Shown here: positions 1-5,212 of the stretch, in pieces
Layout: each line of letters begins with the position of its first letter
How positions within the stretch are numbered: the first letter of the stretch is position 1
NCBI GenBank assembly: GCA_030064795.1
Contig: JASJEI010000518.1
Location: 1 to 5,212 of the forward strand
Source of the DNA: Pleurocapsa sp. MO_226.B13
Lineage (GTDB): Bacteria; Cyanobacteriota; Cyanobacteriia; Cyanobacteriales; Xenococcaceae
Direction of reading: 5' to 3'
DNA: 5,212 bases
Notes under the pieces: model-generated
Told to the model about the DNA's origin: nothing
Databases searched by the model: none
The model's input: only the letters and a program-made list of their open reading frames with translations
Position numbers and translations under genes: made by a program

Positions 1-1645
1 CCTGACCCAAAGTACTGTTCTCAATTCTCGCTCCATCTTGTAGTAGTAGCGAGCCTGTGTCTATACGGATGTCTCCTCCCTGTCCGATTGCTCCGTTTTC
101 TACTCCACTATATACACCACTATTATCTATGTTGCTGCTATTCAATCCATTCAAGGTGATTCCATTGTGGACTTGTATATCTACATCAGCAGCATCCCCA
201 CTGCCACGAGTTCGTGATTCAACCAAAGCCCCATTAGTTACCGATAGTGAATCGGCAATAATAGTAACACCACCTGAATTGCCTGTGGCCCTTACTTCTA
301 CATTGCTTAATACCGCTGTAGGCAATTGATTCACTCCATCAAGAGAAACAGCACCATCAGCATTAATTTTTACTTGACCTGCATTTCCTTCTCCAGCAGT
401 AGAAGCATTCACCCTTGCTCCATTAGTCACCTGGAGAGAACCTGTAGTAATGTTAATCCCACCAGAGTTCCCTACGACCGATTCTCCTCCTACCCGACTG
501 AAAATGCTACTGTTGTTAAATGAGATAGTATCGGTAGCATTAATCTTAATCGCTCCTGCATTTCCTTGTCCGAAAGTACTAGCACTTATAAAACTACCCT
601 CTCTCAGAGATAGGTCGGTTGTCGTAATGTCAACTCTACCAGCATTACCTATGACCGATTCTACTACCTGATTGGCAATGATACTTTCTTGACTCACACT
701 AATAGTATCTGTGGCATTGAGGATAATATCCCCTGCTTGGGCTGTGGTCGAGCCTGAATTTTCCGCTATTCCTGCCAATAAAAAACTTCTACCTGATTCT
801 CCCCCAGAAAGCTCAATATTGCGGGCATTAACAGTAATACTACCTCCACCTCCACCTCTAACATTTACATTCGCAGCGTTAGTTAAGGTAACATCCGCTC
901 TGGCTATTCCATCAGGAAAACTCAAACTACCATCTTCATTAATCCCGACTGTTCCTGCTTGAGATAAACCACCTAATTTAATGTTTCCCCCTCTAGCAGT
1001 AGCTTGACCCCTCTCAAAATTAATCTGACCGCCAATCAAAGCTAGATTATTTCCTGGGGCAACTTCTAATCCTACAAATTCTTCTGCACTATTTTGGACA
1101 ATTGAACGATTGATTATCTCTCCAGGATTATCCTGTAAACCTAATCCCAGAGGCGCATTAATAGTTAATAAGGGAGGATTCTCTGAATCAGTAGCATTAA
1201 ATTCAATCCCATCAGGAAACAAAATACTACTAGCACTGCTGCCTAAAAATGAACCACCAAGATCTAAAGACGCACCTTCCCCAAAGATGATTCCCGCAGG
1301 ATTAATTAAAAATAAATTAGCCTCACCATTGGCCCGAATCAAACCGTCAATATTTGAGATATTTCCGCCCGTAACGCGAGAAAAGATATTAACTATGTCA
1401 TTGGCGTTATTAAAAAAAGCTTCACTGCCATTTACTACAGAAAACTCTTGGAAACTATGAAATAAATTATCTCCTGTCCTATTTCCTGCATCGATTCTAA
1501 TTCCATTATCGATAGGAGTAACGCTAGTGTCGGTAGTGCCATCTACAGTAATTTGTGCTTGAATTGGAGGAGCGATGACTAGGGCTAGCTGCAAAATCGC
1601 ACCCTTCAAAAGTAATCCTAAAAGTAATGAACCCAGAGATTTCAT
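1..1645 (-). CDS. Two-partner-secretion exoprotein, filamentous haemagglutinin N-terminal domain (partial, runs off the left edge)
   Basis: The frame is open for 548 codons from ATG at 1645-1643 to the window edge, with no stop, so the C-terminus is missing. Residues 1-30 form a Sec signal peptide: Lys2, a long Leu-rich core and likely cleavage at IQA|QITVDG. Residues 31-140 match the TPS (haemagglutination activity) domain, with NLFHSFQEFSV at 60-70 and the signature NPAGIIFG at 115-122 (the NPxG motif). From about residue 265 the chain is glycine-, Asn- and Ser/Thr-rich repeats typical of a right-handed beta-helix. The visible part has no Cys, no Trp and only five Lys, as in many secreted adhesins. 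By family knowledge it would cross the outer membrane through a TpsB (FhaC/ShlB-like) pore; no such gene is in view. The start is backed by GGAGAAG seven bases upstream. Adhesion or aggregation is a family-level guess; the specific role is unknown. Confidence 0.93.
   Translation of the reverse strand, partial: MKSLGSLLLGLLLKGAILQLALVIAPPIQAQITVDGTTDTSVTPIDNGIRIDAGNRTGDNLFHSFQEFSVVNGSEAFFNNANDIVNIFSRVTGGNISNIDGLIRANGEANLFLINPAGIIFGEGASLDLGGSFLGSSASSILFPDGIEFNATDSENPPLLTINAPLGLGLQDNPGEIINRSIVQNSAEEFVGLEVAPGNNLALIGGQINFERGQATARGGNIKLGGLSQAGTVGINEDGSLSFPDGIARADVTLTNAANVNVRGGGGGSITVNARNIELSGGESGRSFLLAGIAENSGSTTAQAGDIILNATDTISVSQESIIANQVVESVIGNAGRVDITTTDLSLREGSFISASTFGQGNAGAIKINATDTISFNNSSIFSRVGGESVVGNSGGINITTGSLQVTNGARVNASTAGEGNAGQVKINADGAVSLDGVNQLPTAVLSNVEVRATGNSGGVTIIADSLSVTNGALVESRTRGSGDAADVDIQVHNGITLNGLNSSNIDNSGVYSGVENGAIGQGGDIRIDTGSLLLQDGARIENSTLGQ
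2..742 (-). repeat. Alternating beta-helix repeats within the exoprotein
   Basis: Four copies of a first half-unit, each exactly 28 residues, start at residues 333, 392, 455 and 521. They share a pattern like GN(A/S)GGVxITTxSLxVxxGAxV followed by a short Ser/Thr turn. They alternate with a second half-unit resembling GNAGxIKINATDTIS, starting at residues 302, 361, 420 and 483. The second half-unit lengthens from 31 to 31, 35 and 38 residues. The repeats are diverged at DNA level and probably continue past the window edge. Confidence 0.8.
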
Positions 1646-1652
1646 TAAAATA

Positions 1653-1659
1653 CTTCTCC
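1653..1659 (-). promoter_or_regulatory. Shine-Dalgarno of the exoprotein gene
   Basis: GGAGAAG on the minus strand ends seven bases before the ATG at 1645. This is the clearest ribosome binding site in the window and decides the start codon. The other start codons have no comparable site. Confidence 0.75.
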
Positions 1660-1661
1660 AG

Positions 1662-1679
1662 TAAATTTGTACAAATTTA
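1662..1679. promoter_or_regulatory. 18-bp perfect palindrome before the exoprotein gene
   Basis: TAAATTTGTACAAATTTA is its own reverse complement over all 18 bases and ends two bases before the Shine-Dalgarno. It lies about where transcription from the -10-like box at 1685-1690 would begin. It could be an operator for a dimeric repressor or a leader hairpin. It matches no cyanobacterial box I can name with confidence (it is not the NtcA pattern GTA-N8-TAC). Confidence 0.5.
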
Positions 1680-1684
1680 TGAGA

Positions 1685-1729
1685 TTTATAATGTCATTGG
1701 ACTTTAGTCATTTATCTTTAGTCATCTAT
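1685..1729 (-). promoter_or_regulatory. Candidate promoter with 14-nt-spaced direct repeats
   Basis: On the minus strand a TATAAA box (1690-1685) would serve as the -10. No good -35 hexamer lies 16-18 bases upstream. Instead ATGAC occurs three times at an exact 14-nt period (1725-1721, 1711-1707, 1697-1693). The two upstream 14-mers, 1716-1729 and 1702-1715, match at 13 of 14 positions (ATAGATGACTAAAG and ATAAATGACTAAAG). Repeats over the -35 region with a poor -35 suggest an activator-dependent promoter. That is inference; no regulator is identified. Confidence 0.4.
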
Positions 1730-1781
1730 GATTGGCGATCGCCATCAACCATTCAGACAGTTATCGATTGTCAGTATTCTC

Positions 1782-1808
1782 CCTCTGGTTTTTTCTCAGC
1801 ACCAGAGG
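1782..1808. other. Hairpin without a T-tract
   Basis: CCTCTGGT (1782-1789) and ACCAGAGG (1801-1808) can form a perfect 8-bp stem around an 11-base loop. Neither strand has a run of T after the stem, so it does not look like an intrinsic terminator. It lies upstream of the candidate exoprotein promoter and may be a protein binding site or chance. Confidence 0.35.
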
Positions 1809-1897
1809 AAAAATTCAGGTATTTGTTCAATGTTTTTGTAATCGGATTTCGTATTATTTGTCTCAACCTTTGCTTTTATCGCTATAACCATAACCCC

Positions 1898-1934
1898 AAA
1901 AAGTAGCATCGCCTTCTTGATCTAAGAAGACGAT
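1898..1934 (-). terminator. Probable weak intrinsic terminator of the small exported-protein gene
   Basis: On the minus strand, 1934-1924 and 1918-1908 pair over 11 positions with one mismatch around a five-base loop. A run of five T follows, six bases after the stem. It starts 37 bp after the stop codon at 1972. The offset T-run and low GC make it a moderate candidate only. Confidence 0.45.
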
Positions 1935-1971
1935 AGGAAAACTTTAGTTATTTACTCAGTATTTAATCTGA

Positions 1972-2349
1972 TTAATTCGCTGAAAAATTAGCAGCATCGT
2001 CAAACATTTGCTTGGTTTTTTCTAAAAGCTTCGCATCGGGATTGCTACGGTCTAGAATAGGCTGCTTTTTAGCAGGAATTTGAGTAGGATCTAATAATTC
2101 TTTTTGTCTTTGAGGACTGACAAAATCATCAACACTACTTAACGATTCTACTTTATCGGAGTCTGAATAAAGCAATCCTTCTAAGTTTTCCTCGTTAGTA
2201 GGATAAGTCGTTTCACTTTTGTTACCTGCGGCGATCGCAGTATTATTACCAAATGCTGTAGTCAAAAACAAAGTGGTAAAGAGCAAAAACGAGATGACAA
2301 TTTTAGTCAAGTCAAGTCTTCTGATTTTATTGATTAGTGTCTTGTTCAT
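1972..2349 (-). CDS. Small exported protein of unknown function (125 aa)
   Basis: I do not recognise a named family. Residues 1-16 are basic (Lys3, Lys8, Arg10, Arg11, Lys16), residues 17-33 are a hydrophobic core, and TAIAAGN at 37-43 is a good signal-peptidase I site. There is no Cys, so it is not a lipoprotein. The mature chain of about 85 residues is polar and acidic, with a Pro-containing stretch (DPTQIPAKKQPI) and a C-terminal part (NPDAKLLEKTKQMFDDAA) that is probably one amphipathic helix. It resembles in style the small secreted hypothetical proteins common in cyanobacteria, which is not a firm assignment. The start is the only Met before residue 114 and gives a sensible signal peptide, but no Shine-Dalgarno is visible. 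The gene has a likely promoter upstream and a terminator downstream, so it is probably monocistronic. It should act in the periplasm, at the outer membrane or outside. Confidence 0.8.
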   Translation of the reverse strand: MNKTLINKIRRLDLTKIVISFLLFTTLFLTTAFGNNTAIAAGNKSETTYPTNEENLEGLLYSDSDKVESLSSVDDFVSPQRQKELLDPTQIPAKKQPILDRSNPDAKLLEKTKQMFDDAANFSAN

Positions 2350-2396
2350 AAAGTTTTTACAGTTAGAGTAATTTCGAGGTTGGAAAAATAATTAAA

Positions 2397-2424
2397 ATAC
2401 TATGTAGGTTTTAATAGTAAGTAA
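2397..2424 (-). promoter_or_regulatory. Candidate promoter of the small exported-protein gene
   Basis: On the minus strand TTACTT (2424-2419) and TAGTAT (2402-2397) lie 16 bases apart, 47 bases before the ATG at 2349, in a very AT-rich stretch. The -35 match is poor and other AT-rich pairs are possible, so this is only the best of several choices. Confidence 0.25.
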
Positions 2425-2509
2425 TTTTTCCCTAACATTTACAATTTAGTTGTGTTTTCTAGAAATCGCTTCTAACTAAAGTTGCATTATTTAATGAACA
2501 TTAAGCATC

Positions 2510-2532
2510 AAAAAAAGTGGGCATTGCCCACT
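2510..2532 (-). terminator. Intrinsic terminator of the flavoprotein operon
   Basis: On the minus strand the near-perfect palindrome AGTGGGCAATGCCCACT (2532-2516) is followed at once by a run of T (2515-2510). It lies 22 bp after the GMC stop codon. The stem is GC-rich with a tight loop. No T-run follows on the plus strand, so it acts in the minus direction. The stem resembles the dispersed GTGGGCAATGCCCAC palindrome that I recall from many cyanobacterial genomes, so it may be a repeat element used as a terminator. Confidence 0.8.
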
Positions 2533-2554
2533 CTACTATGGCGCGATCGCTTTT

Positions 2555-4072
2555 CTATTCCCAACTATCTTTAAGGCGATCGCTAACTCGCAAAGCATTA
2601 GCGACGATCGTCAAAGTCGGATTGACTGCACCCATACTAGGAAAGAAACTACCATCAACGACATAGAGATTTTCGACATCGTGAGTGCGACAGTTTAGAT
2701 CGAGAACGGTAGTTTTGGGGTCTGAGCCGAACTTACAAGTACCTACCTGATGCCAGACAGCGGAAAGAGGCACTTTGGTCACCATGAACATAAAAAAACC
2801 AATTTTACGCAAATATCCCTGCCACAGATTGAGAAAGTCTTCGTGAGTTTTAGTGTTGTTGCGGGTAAAATCTACTTTGATTTTGCCTTCTTCAGTAAGA
2901 GCGATCCGGTTATTGGGGTCGGGTAAATCTTCGCTAGTTAACCACCAATCTACTGCGTGTGCTGCCATATATTCTAATGTGGGTTGAGGCACGGAGTCGG
3001 GGGAAAAGATGGCCAGACGATTCCATTTAGATTTACCCGTCATTTGAATTTGACCCAGGGGATAATCGTGGTCGGGACTGCCAAAATAAAAGTCATTAAA
3101 GCCCAGGGTTTTTTGGAAAGCAGTAGGATTGGGCTTGTCGGCGATCGCAATAATTGCGGAATGGTTGTGTAACATTAGGTTGCGTCCTACCATACCCGAA
3201 GAGTTAGCTAATCCATTGGGATGCTGTTCGTTCTTTGATTTTAACAGTAGGGCAGCGGAATTGATCGAACCGCAGGATAAAACAAAGGTATCGGCGGTAT
3301 AACGTTCGCTATTGCCGTCAATCTCTACTTCTACTGCCTCTACTTTCTTGCCACTAACGTCGGTAATTAATCTTGTCACCTTGGCATTAATTTTTAAGTC
3401 TACGTTGTCGTATTTTGTTGCAGGATCGACGCAGGCTGTTTGAGCATCCATCTTGGCATCGATTTTACAGGGATAGGGATCGCAGGTAGCACAGCGAATA
3501 CAAGCACTATTTTCAGGGTCTTCGACGTTGCGATCGACCGCTAGGGTGAGATGATGGGGATGCAAGCCTAGCTGCTGGAGATCGTCTGCTACTTCTTGTA
3601 GTCTGGGTTCGTGAGGTAGGGCAGGATAGGGATATTCTGCCGACATCGGTGGTTCGGTAATATCTTCACCTTTATTGCCGTGAATCTTGAAGATACTTTC
3701 GGCACGAGTATAGTAGGGTTCAAAATCTTGATAGCTTAATTCCCAGGCGGGAGAAATACCACCTTGATGCTTTATCTCCCCAAAGTCAGCTTCACGCATT
3801 CTCTGTAAGGCTGCACCATAGACTTTGGTATTGCCACCGACGTTATAAAAAGCCTGGGGTCTAAAACTATTGTCGTCTCGGTCTAACCACTTTTCTGTTA
3901 CTTGATACTTTCTACCCTGAAAGATTGCTTCTGGATTCCAATTATCGTCTTCTTTGGGTAAATATCCCCCTCGTTCTAAGATTAAAATCTTTTTACCTGT
4001 GGGTGCCAAAGAATAGGCAACTGTTCCGCCACCTGCACCAGCACCAATAATAATTATGTCGTAATGATTCAT
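2555..4072 (-). CDS. GMC-family FAD-dependent oxidoreductase with a cysteine cluster
   Basis: This complete 505-residue protein belongs to the glucose-methanol-choline oxidoreductases, which use FAD to oxidise alcohols or sugars. The FAD-binding Rossmann motif GAGAGG is at 10-15, with the ribose-binding acidic residue at Glu33. A second FAD contact region, NVGGNTKVYGA, is at 77-87. VVDGSFFP is at 471-478. The C-terminal domain carries the likely catalytic base His441 (WHQVGT) and Asn484 in GAVNPTLT. An insertion at 191-202 has cysteines 191, 194, 197 and 202 (CIRCATCDPYPC), with another at 214; these may bind an iron-sulphur cluster. There is no signal peptide, so it should be cytosolic or membrane-associated through a partner. 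The substrate cannot be told from sequence; sugar, polyol or other alcohol are all possible. It starts 18 bp after the preceding flavoprotein gene with no clear Shine-Dalgarno, suggesting co-transcription and perhaps coupled translation. The start gives a normal N-terminus just before the FAD motif. Confidence 0.93.
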   Translation of the reverse strand: MNHYDIIIIGAGAGGGTVAYSLAPTGKKILILERGGYLPKEDDNWNPEAIFQGRKYQVTEKWLDRDDNSFRPQAFYNVGGNTKVYGAALQRMREADFGEIKHQGGISPAWELSYQDFEPYYTRAESIFKIHGNKGEDITEPPMSAEYPYPALPHEPRLQEVADDLQQLGLHPHHLTLAVDRNVEDPENSACIRCATCDPYPCKIDAKMDAQTACVDPATKYDNVDLKINAKVTRLITDVSGKKVEAVEVEIDGNSERYTADTFVLSCGSINSAALLLKSKNEQHPNGLANSSGMVGRNLMLHNHSAIIAIADKPNPTAFQKTLGFNDFYFGSPDHDYPLGQIQMTGKSKWNRLAIFSPDSVPQPTLEYMAAHAVDWWLTSEDLPDPNNRIALTEEGKIKVDFTRNNTKTHEDFLNLWQGYLRKIGFFMFMVTKVPLSAVWHQVGTCKFGSDPKTTVLDLNCRTHDVENLYVVDGSFFPSMGAVNPTLTIVANALRVSDRLKDSWE

Positions 4073-4090
4073 TTGTTGATTAAGTGATTG

Positions 4091-5110
4091 CTAATTACCG
4101 ATTAGGTTAGTCCAATTAATAGATGTATTTTGTATCATTGCTGTCTCGGGCATTTTTTGTTGGCGCATCAATTCTGAGATAACCGCGATATCTTTATCGC
4201 GATTGATTCCCGCTACTGCCATAACTCGATCGCCTTGGAGATAGAATGCCAAAAATTCTCGTTGCTCTAGGTCGCCATCGATATATACCTTATCCCATTT
4301 TTCTGCGTGTCCGACATAGCGCAGCTTGAGATCGTATTGTCCCGACCAAAAGAAAGGAACTAGGCGATCTACCTTGACCGCGTTTTCAGTATCGTGTTCG
4401 TACAGCATATTTTTGGCTGCAATACGATCCTGTTGTGCTGCCAACCGCCAGTGTTCGATCCGGGTAGATTCACCCATAGGTGCATAGGGAAAACGGGCAA
4501 TGTCTCCCGCTGCATAGATATCTTTGATTTCAGTTTGCAGATATTCATTGACGGGAATACTACGATCCCCTTCGTTGAGTTTGATGCCCTCAAGATAACT
4601 GGTGTTTGGTTCGACACCAATACCGACGATAACTAGATTGGTGGCAATTTTTTCTCCCCCTTCTAAGATCGCCGTTTCTACCTTGCCCTCACCAGTAAAC
4701 TCAGTTGCTTTTGTCCCCAGTCTAAACTTTACACCCTGATTCTCGTGAACTTTCTGGAACATTTTACCGACTTGCTCTCTTAACACCTTACTAAAAGGAA
4801 CATCGCTAGGAGAAACTACAGTTACTTCTAATTCCTGTTCTCTCAAGCTGGCTGCTGCTTCCATACCGATAAAACTAGAACCGATTATCAAAGCTTTTTT
4901 GGCATCTTTGACTGTAGCTAAAATTGAGTTGACATCTTCTGGTTGACGTAAAGTAAAAATATTAGCCAAATCTGCCCCTGGTACATCTAGCTTTCTGGCT
5001 TTTCCTCCCGTTGCTAGTAACAGAGAATCATATTTTAGACTAGAACCATCGGCAAAATTAAGAGACTTGTTGAGTGCATCTACTTTAGTTACTGGCTGAC
5101 CGAAACGCAT
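4091..5110 (-). CDS. AIFM3-like NAD(P)H:FAD oxidoreductase, 5'-truncated
   Basis: The 339 residues match the C-terminal part of the pyridine-nucleotide-disulphide reductases of the apoptosis-inducing-factor-like (AIFM3) type, many of which carry an N-terminal Rieske domain. Seen here: LLATGG at 31-36 ending the first FAD half, the NAD(P) Rossmann motif GSSFIGMEAA at 77-86, VGIGVEPN at 162-169, the second FAD motif YAAGDIARFP at 199-208, the conserved EHWRLAAQQ at 219-227, and the C-terminal domain including SGQYDLKLRYVGHAEKWD. The first FAD-binding motif and any Rieske domain are missing. Four conserved-looking residues (YDIE) precede Met1 in frame, but a TGA at 5134-5132 stops the frame and no upstream frame resumes the family. 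The ATG at 5108-5110 is therefore only the first available start, mid-domain and without a Shine-Dalgarno. Without the first half of the FAD site the product is probably inactive; I consider it a likely pseudogene or a rearranged copy. It lies 18 bp before the GMC gene, in the same direction. Confidence 0.8.
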   Translation of the reverse strand: MRFGQPVTKVDALNKSLNFADGSSLKYDSLLLATGGKARKLDVPGADLANIFTLRQPEDVNSILATVKDAKKALIIGSSFIGMEAAASLREQELEVTVVSPSDVPFSKVLREQVGKMFQKVHENQGVKFRLGTKATEFTGEGKVETAILEGGEKIATNLVIVGIGVEPNTSYLEGIKLNEGDRSIPVNEYLQTEIKDIYAAGDIARFPYAPMGESTRIEHWRLAAQQDRIAAKNMLYEHDTENAVKVDRLVPFFWSGQYDLKLRYVGHAEKWDKVYIDGDLEQREFLAFYLQGDRVMAVAGINRDKDIAVISELMRQQKMPETAMIQNTSINWTNLIGN

Positions 5111-5119
5111 TTCAATGTC

Positions 5120-5212
5120 GTACTGACCTCGTCAAGAGTGCGTATTGCGATCGATTCCAAAAAAACTGCGCTCGAATTAAAAGGAGAGGAAAGCGACGAT
5201 TTGGCATCTACA
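5120..5212 (+). other. Possible partial gene at the right edge (plus strand)
   Basis: The plus-strand frame starting at 5120 is open to the window edge and reads like protein: from GTG at 5138 it gives VRIAIDSKKTALELKG, then an acidic stretch. The overlapping minus-strand open frame is Ser/Phe/Leu-rich, as expected for the shadow of a charged coding sequence. I cannot assign a family from about 25 residues. It runs head-to-head with the truncated flavoprotein gene, with no room for a promoter between them. It may be the remains of another gene joined at a rearrangement, or chance. Confidence 0.25.

Larger units (their letters stand above)
1646..1971. other. Intergenic region between the small exported protein and the exoprotein gene
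   Basis: In minus-strand order this 326-bp gap holds a weak terminator (1934-1898), an 8-bp hairpin (1808-1782), one HIP1 octamer inside the palindrome GGCGATCGCC (1734-1743), the 14-nt direct repeats, a -10-like box, the 18-bp palindrome and the Shine-Dalgarno. The plus-strand frame at 1667-1906 starts inside the palindrome, has no ribosome binding site and looks like no family, so I do not call it a gene. Nothing else was recognised. Confidence 0.7.

Noticed and set aside
841..858. Short GGTGGA run coding for five glycines (residues 264-268) as a slippage microsatellite
   Set aside because: Only about two and a half hexamer units, within a generally glycine-rich repeat protein; too short to claim phase variation.
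57..1460. Chain of plus-strand open frames opposite the exoprotein gene
   Set aside because: They are Pro/Ser/Leu-rich antisense shadows of a continuous 548-codon minus-strand frame with signal peptide, TPS motifs and repeats.
1667..1906. Plus-strand 79-codon frame in the intergenic gap
   Set aside because: It has no Shine-Dalgarno, starts inside a palindrome, covers the repeats and hairpin, and its translation shows no domain or signal pattern.
2491..2504. TTAATG-AA-CATTAA inverted repeat after the terminator
   Set aside because: Six-base AT-rich arms are expected often by chance in this AT-rich spacer, and nothing around it supports a role.
2984..3172. Plus-strand 62-codon frame inside the GMC gene
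   Set aside because: It is fully antisense to a well-conserved coding region and has no features of its own.
4369..4636. Open frames on both strands inside the AIF-like gene
   Set aside because: They are out-of-frame shadows of conserved segments, including the AAGD motif region.
4871..4888. GSSFIG in place of GxGxxG in the NAD(P) site of the AIF-like protein as a lost motif
   Set aside because: As I recall, GSSFIGME occurs in AIF-like relatives, so the Ser is probably a family variant rather than damage.

Overview
The window looks like part of a cyanobacterial chromosome. It is AT-rich and holds five copies of the octamer GCGATCGC (HIP1), where about 0.1 would be expected by chance. Two of the protein types, a filamentous-haemagglutinin-like exoprotein and a Rieske/AIF-type flavoprotein, are also common in cyanobacteria. 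All recognisable genes lie on the minus strand, so the biological reading order runs from high to low coordinates.

In reading order: (1) 5111-5212 is a short right edge that does not continue the next gene; its best open frame runs away from it on the plus strand. (2) 5110-4091 encodes the C-terminal two thirds of an AIFM3-like NAD(P)H flavoprotein. Family similarity starts abruptly in mid-domain and an in-frame stop lies just upstream, so the gene appears truncated at its 5' end. (3) After 18 bp, 4072-2555 encodes a complete GMC-family flavoprotein with an unusual cluster of four cysteines, ended by a strong intrinsic terminator. These two genes look like one transcription unit of flavin oxidoreductases. 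(4) 2349-1972 encodes a 125-residue exported protein of unknown function, with its own likely promoter and a weaker terminator. (5) A 326-bp gap carries structured regulatory DNA: a hairpin, three ATGAC boxes spaced exactly 14 nt apart, a -10-like box and an 18-bp perfect palindrome next to a good Shine-Dalgarno. (6) 1645-1 is the 5' part (548 codons, still open at the left edge) of a two-partner-secretion exoprotein: signal peptide, TPS/haemagglutinin domain with its NPxG motif, then beta-helix repeats.

The exoprotein would be exported by the Sec system and then by an outer-membrane TpsB transporter, which is not in this window. The small exported protein next to it could also act in the envelope, but nothing in the sequence ties them together. 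No mobile element, CRISPR array, tRNA or rRNA was seen. I found no clear sign of a wholly new system; the points most worth checking are the broken flavoprotein gene with its head-to-head neighbour, the cysteine cluster in the GMC enzyme, and the regulatory layout before the exoprotein gene.
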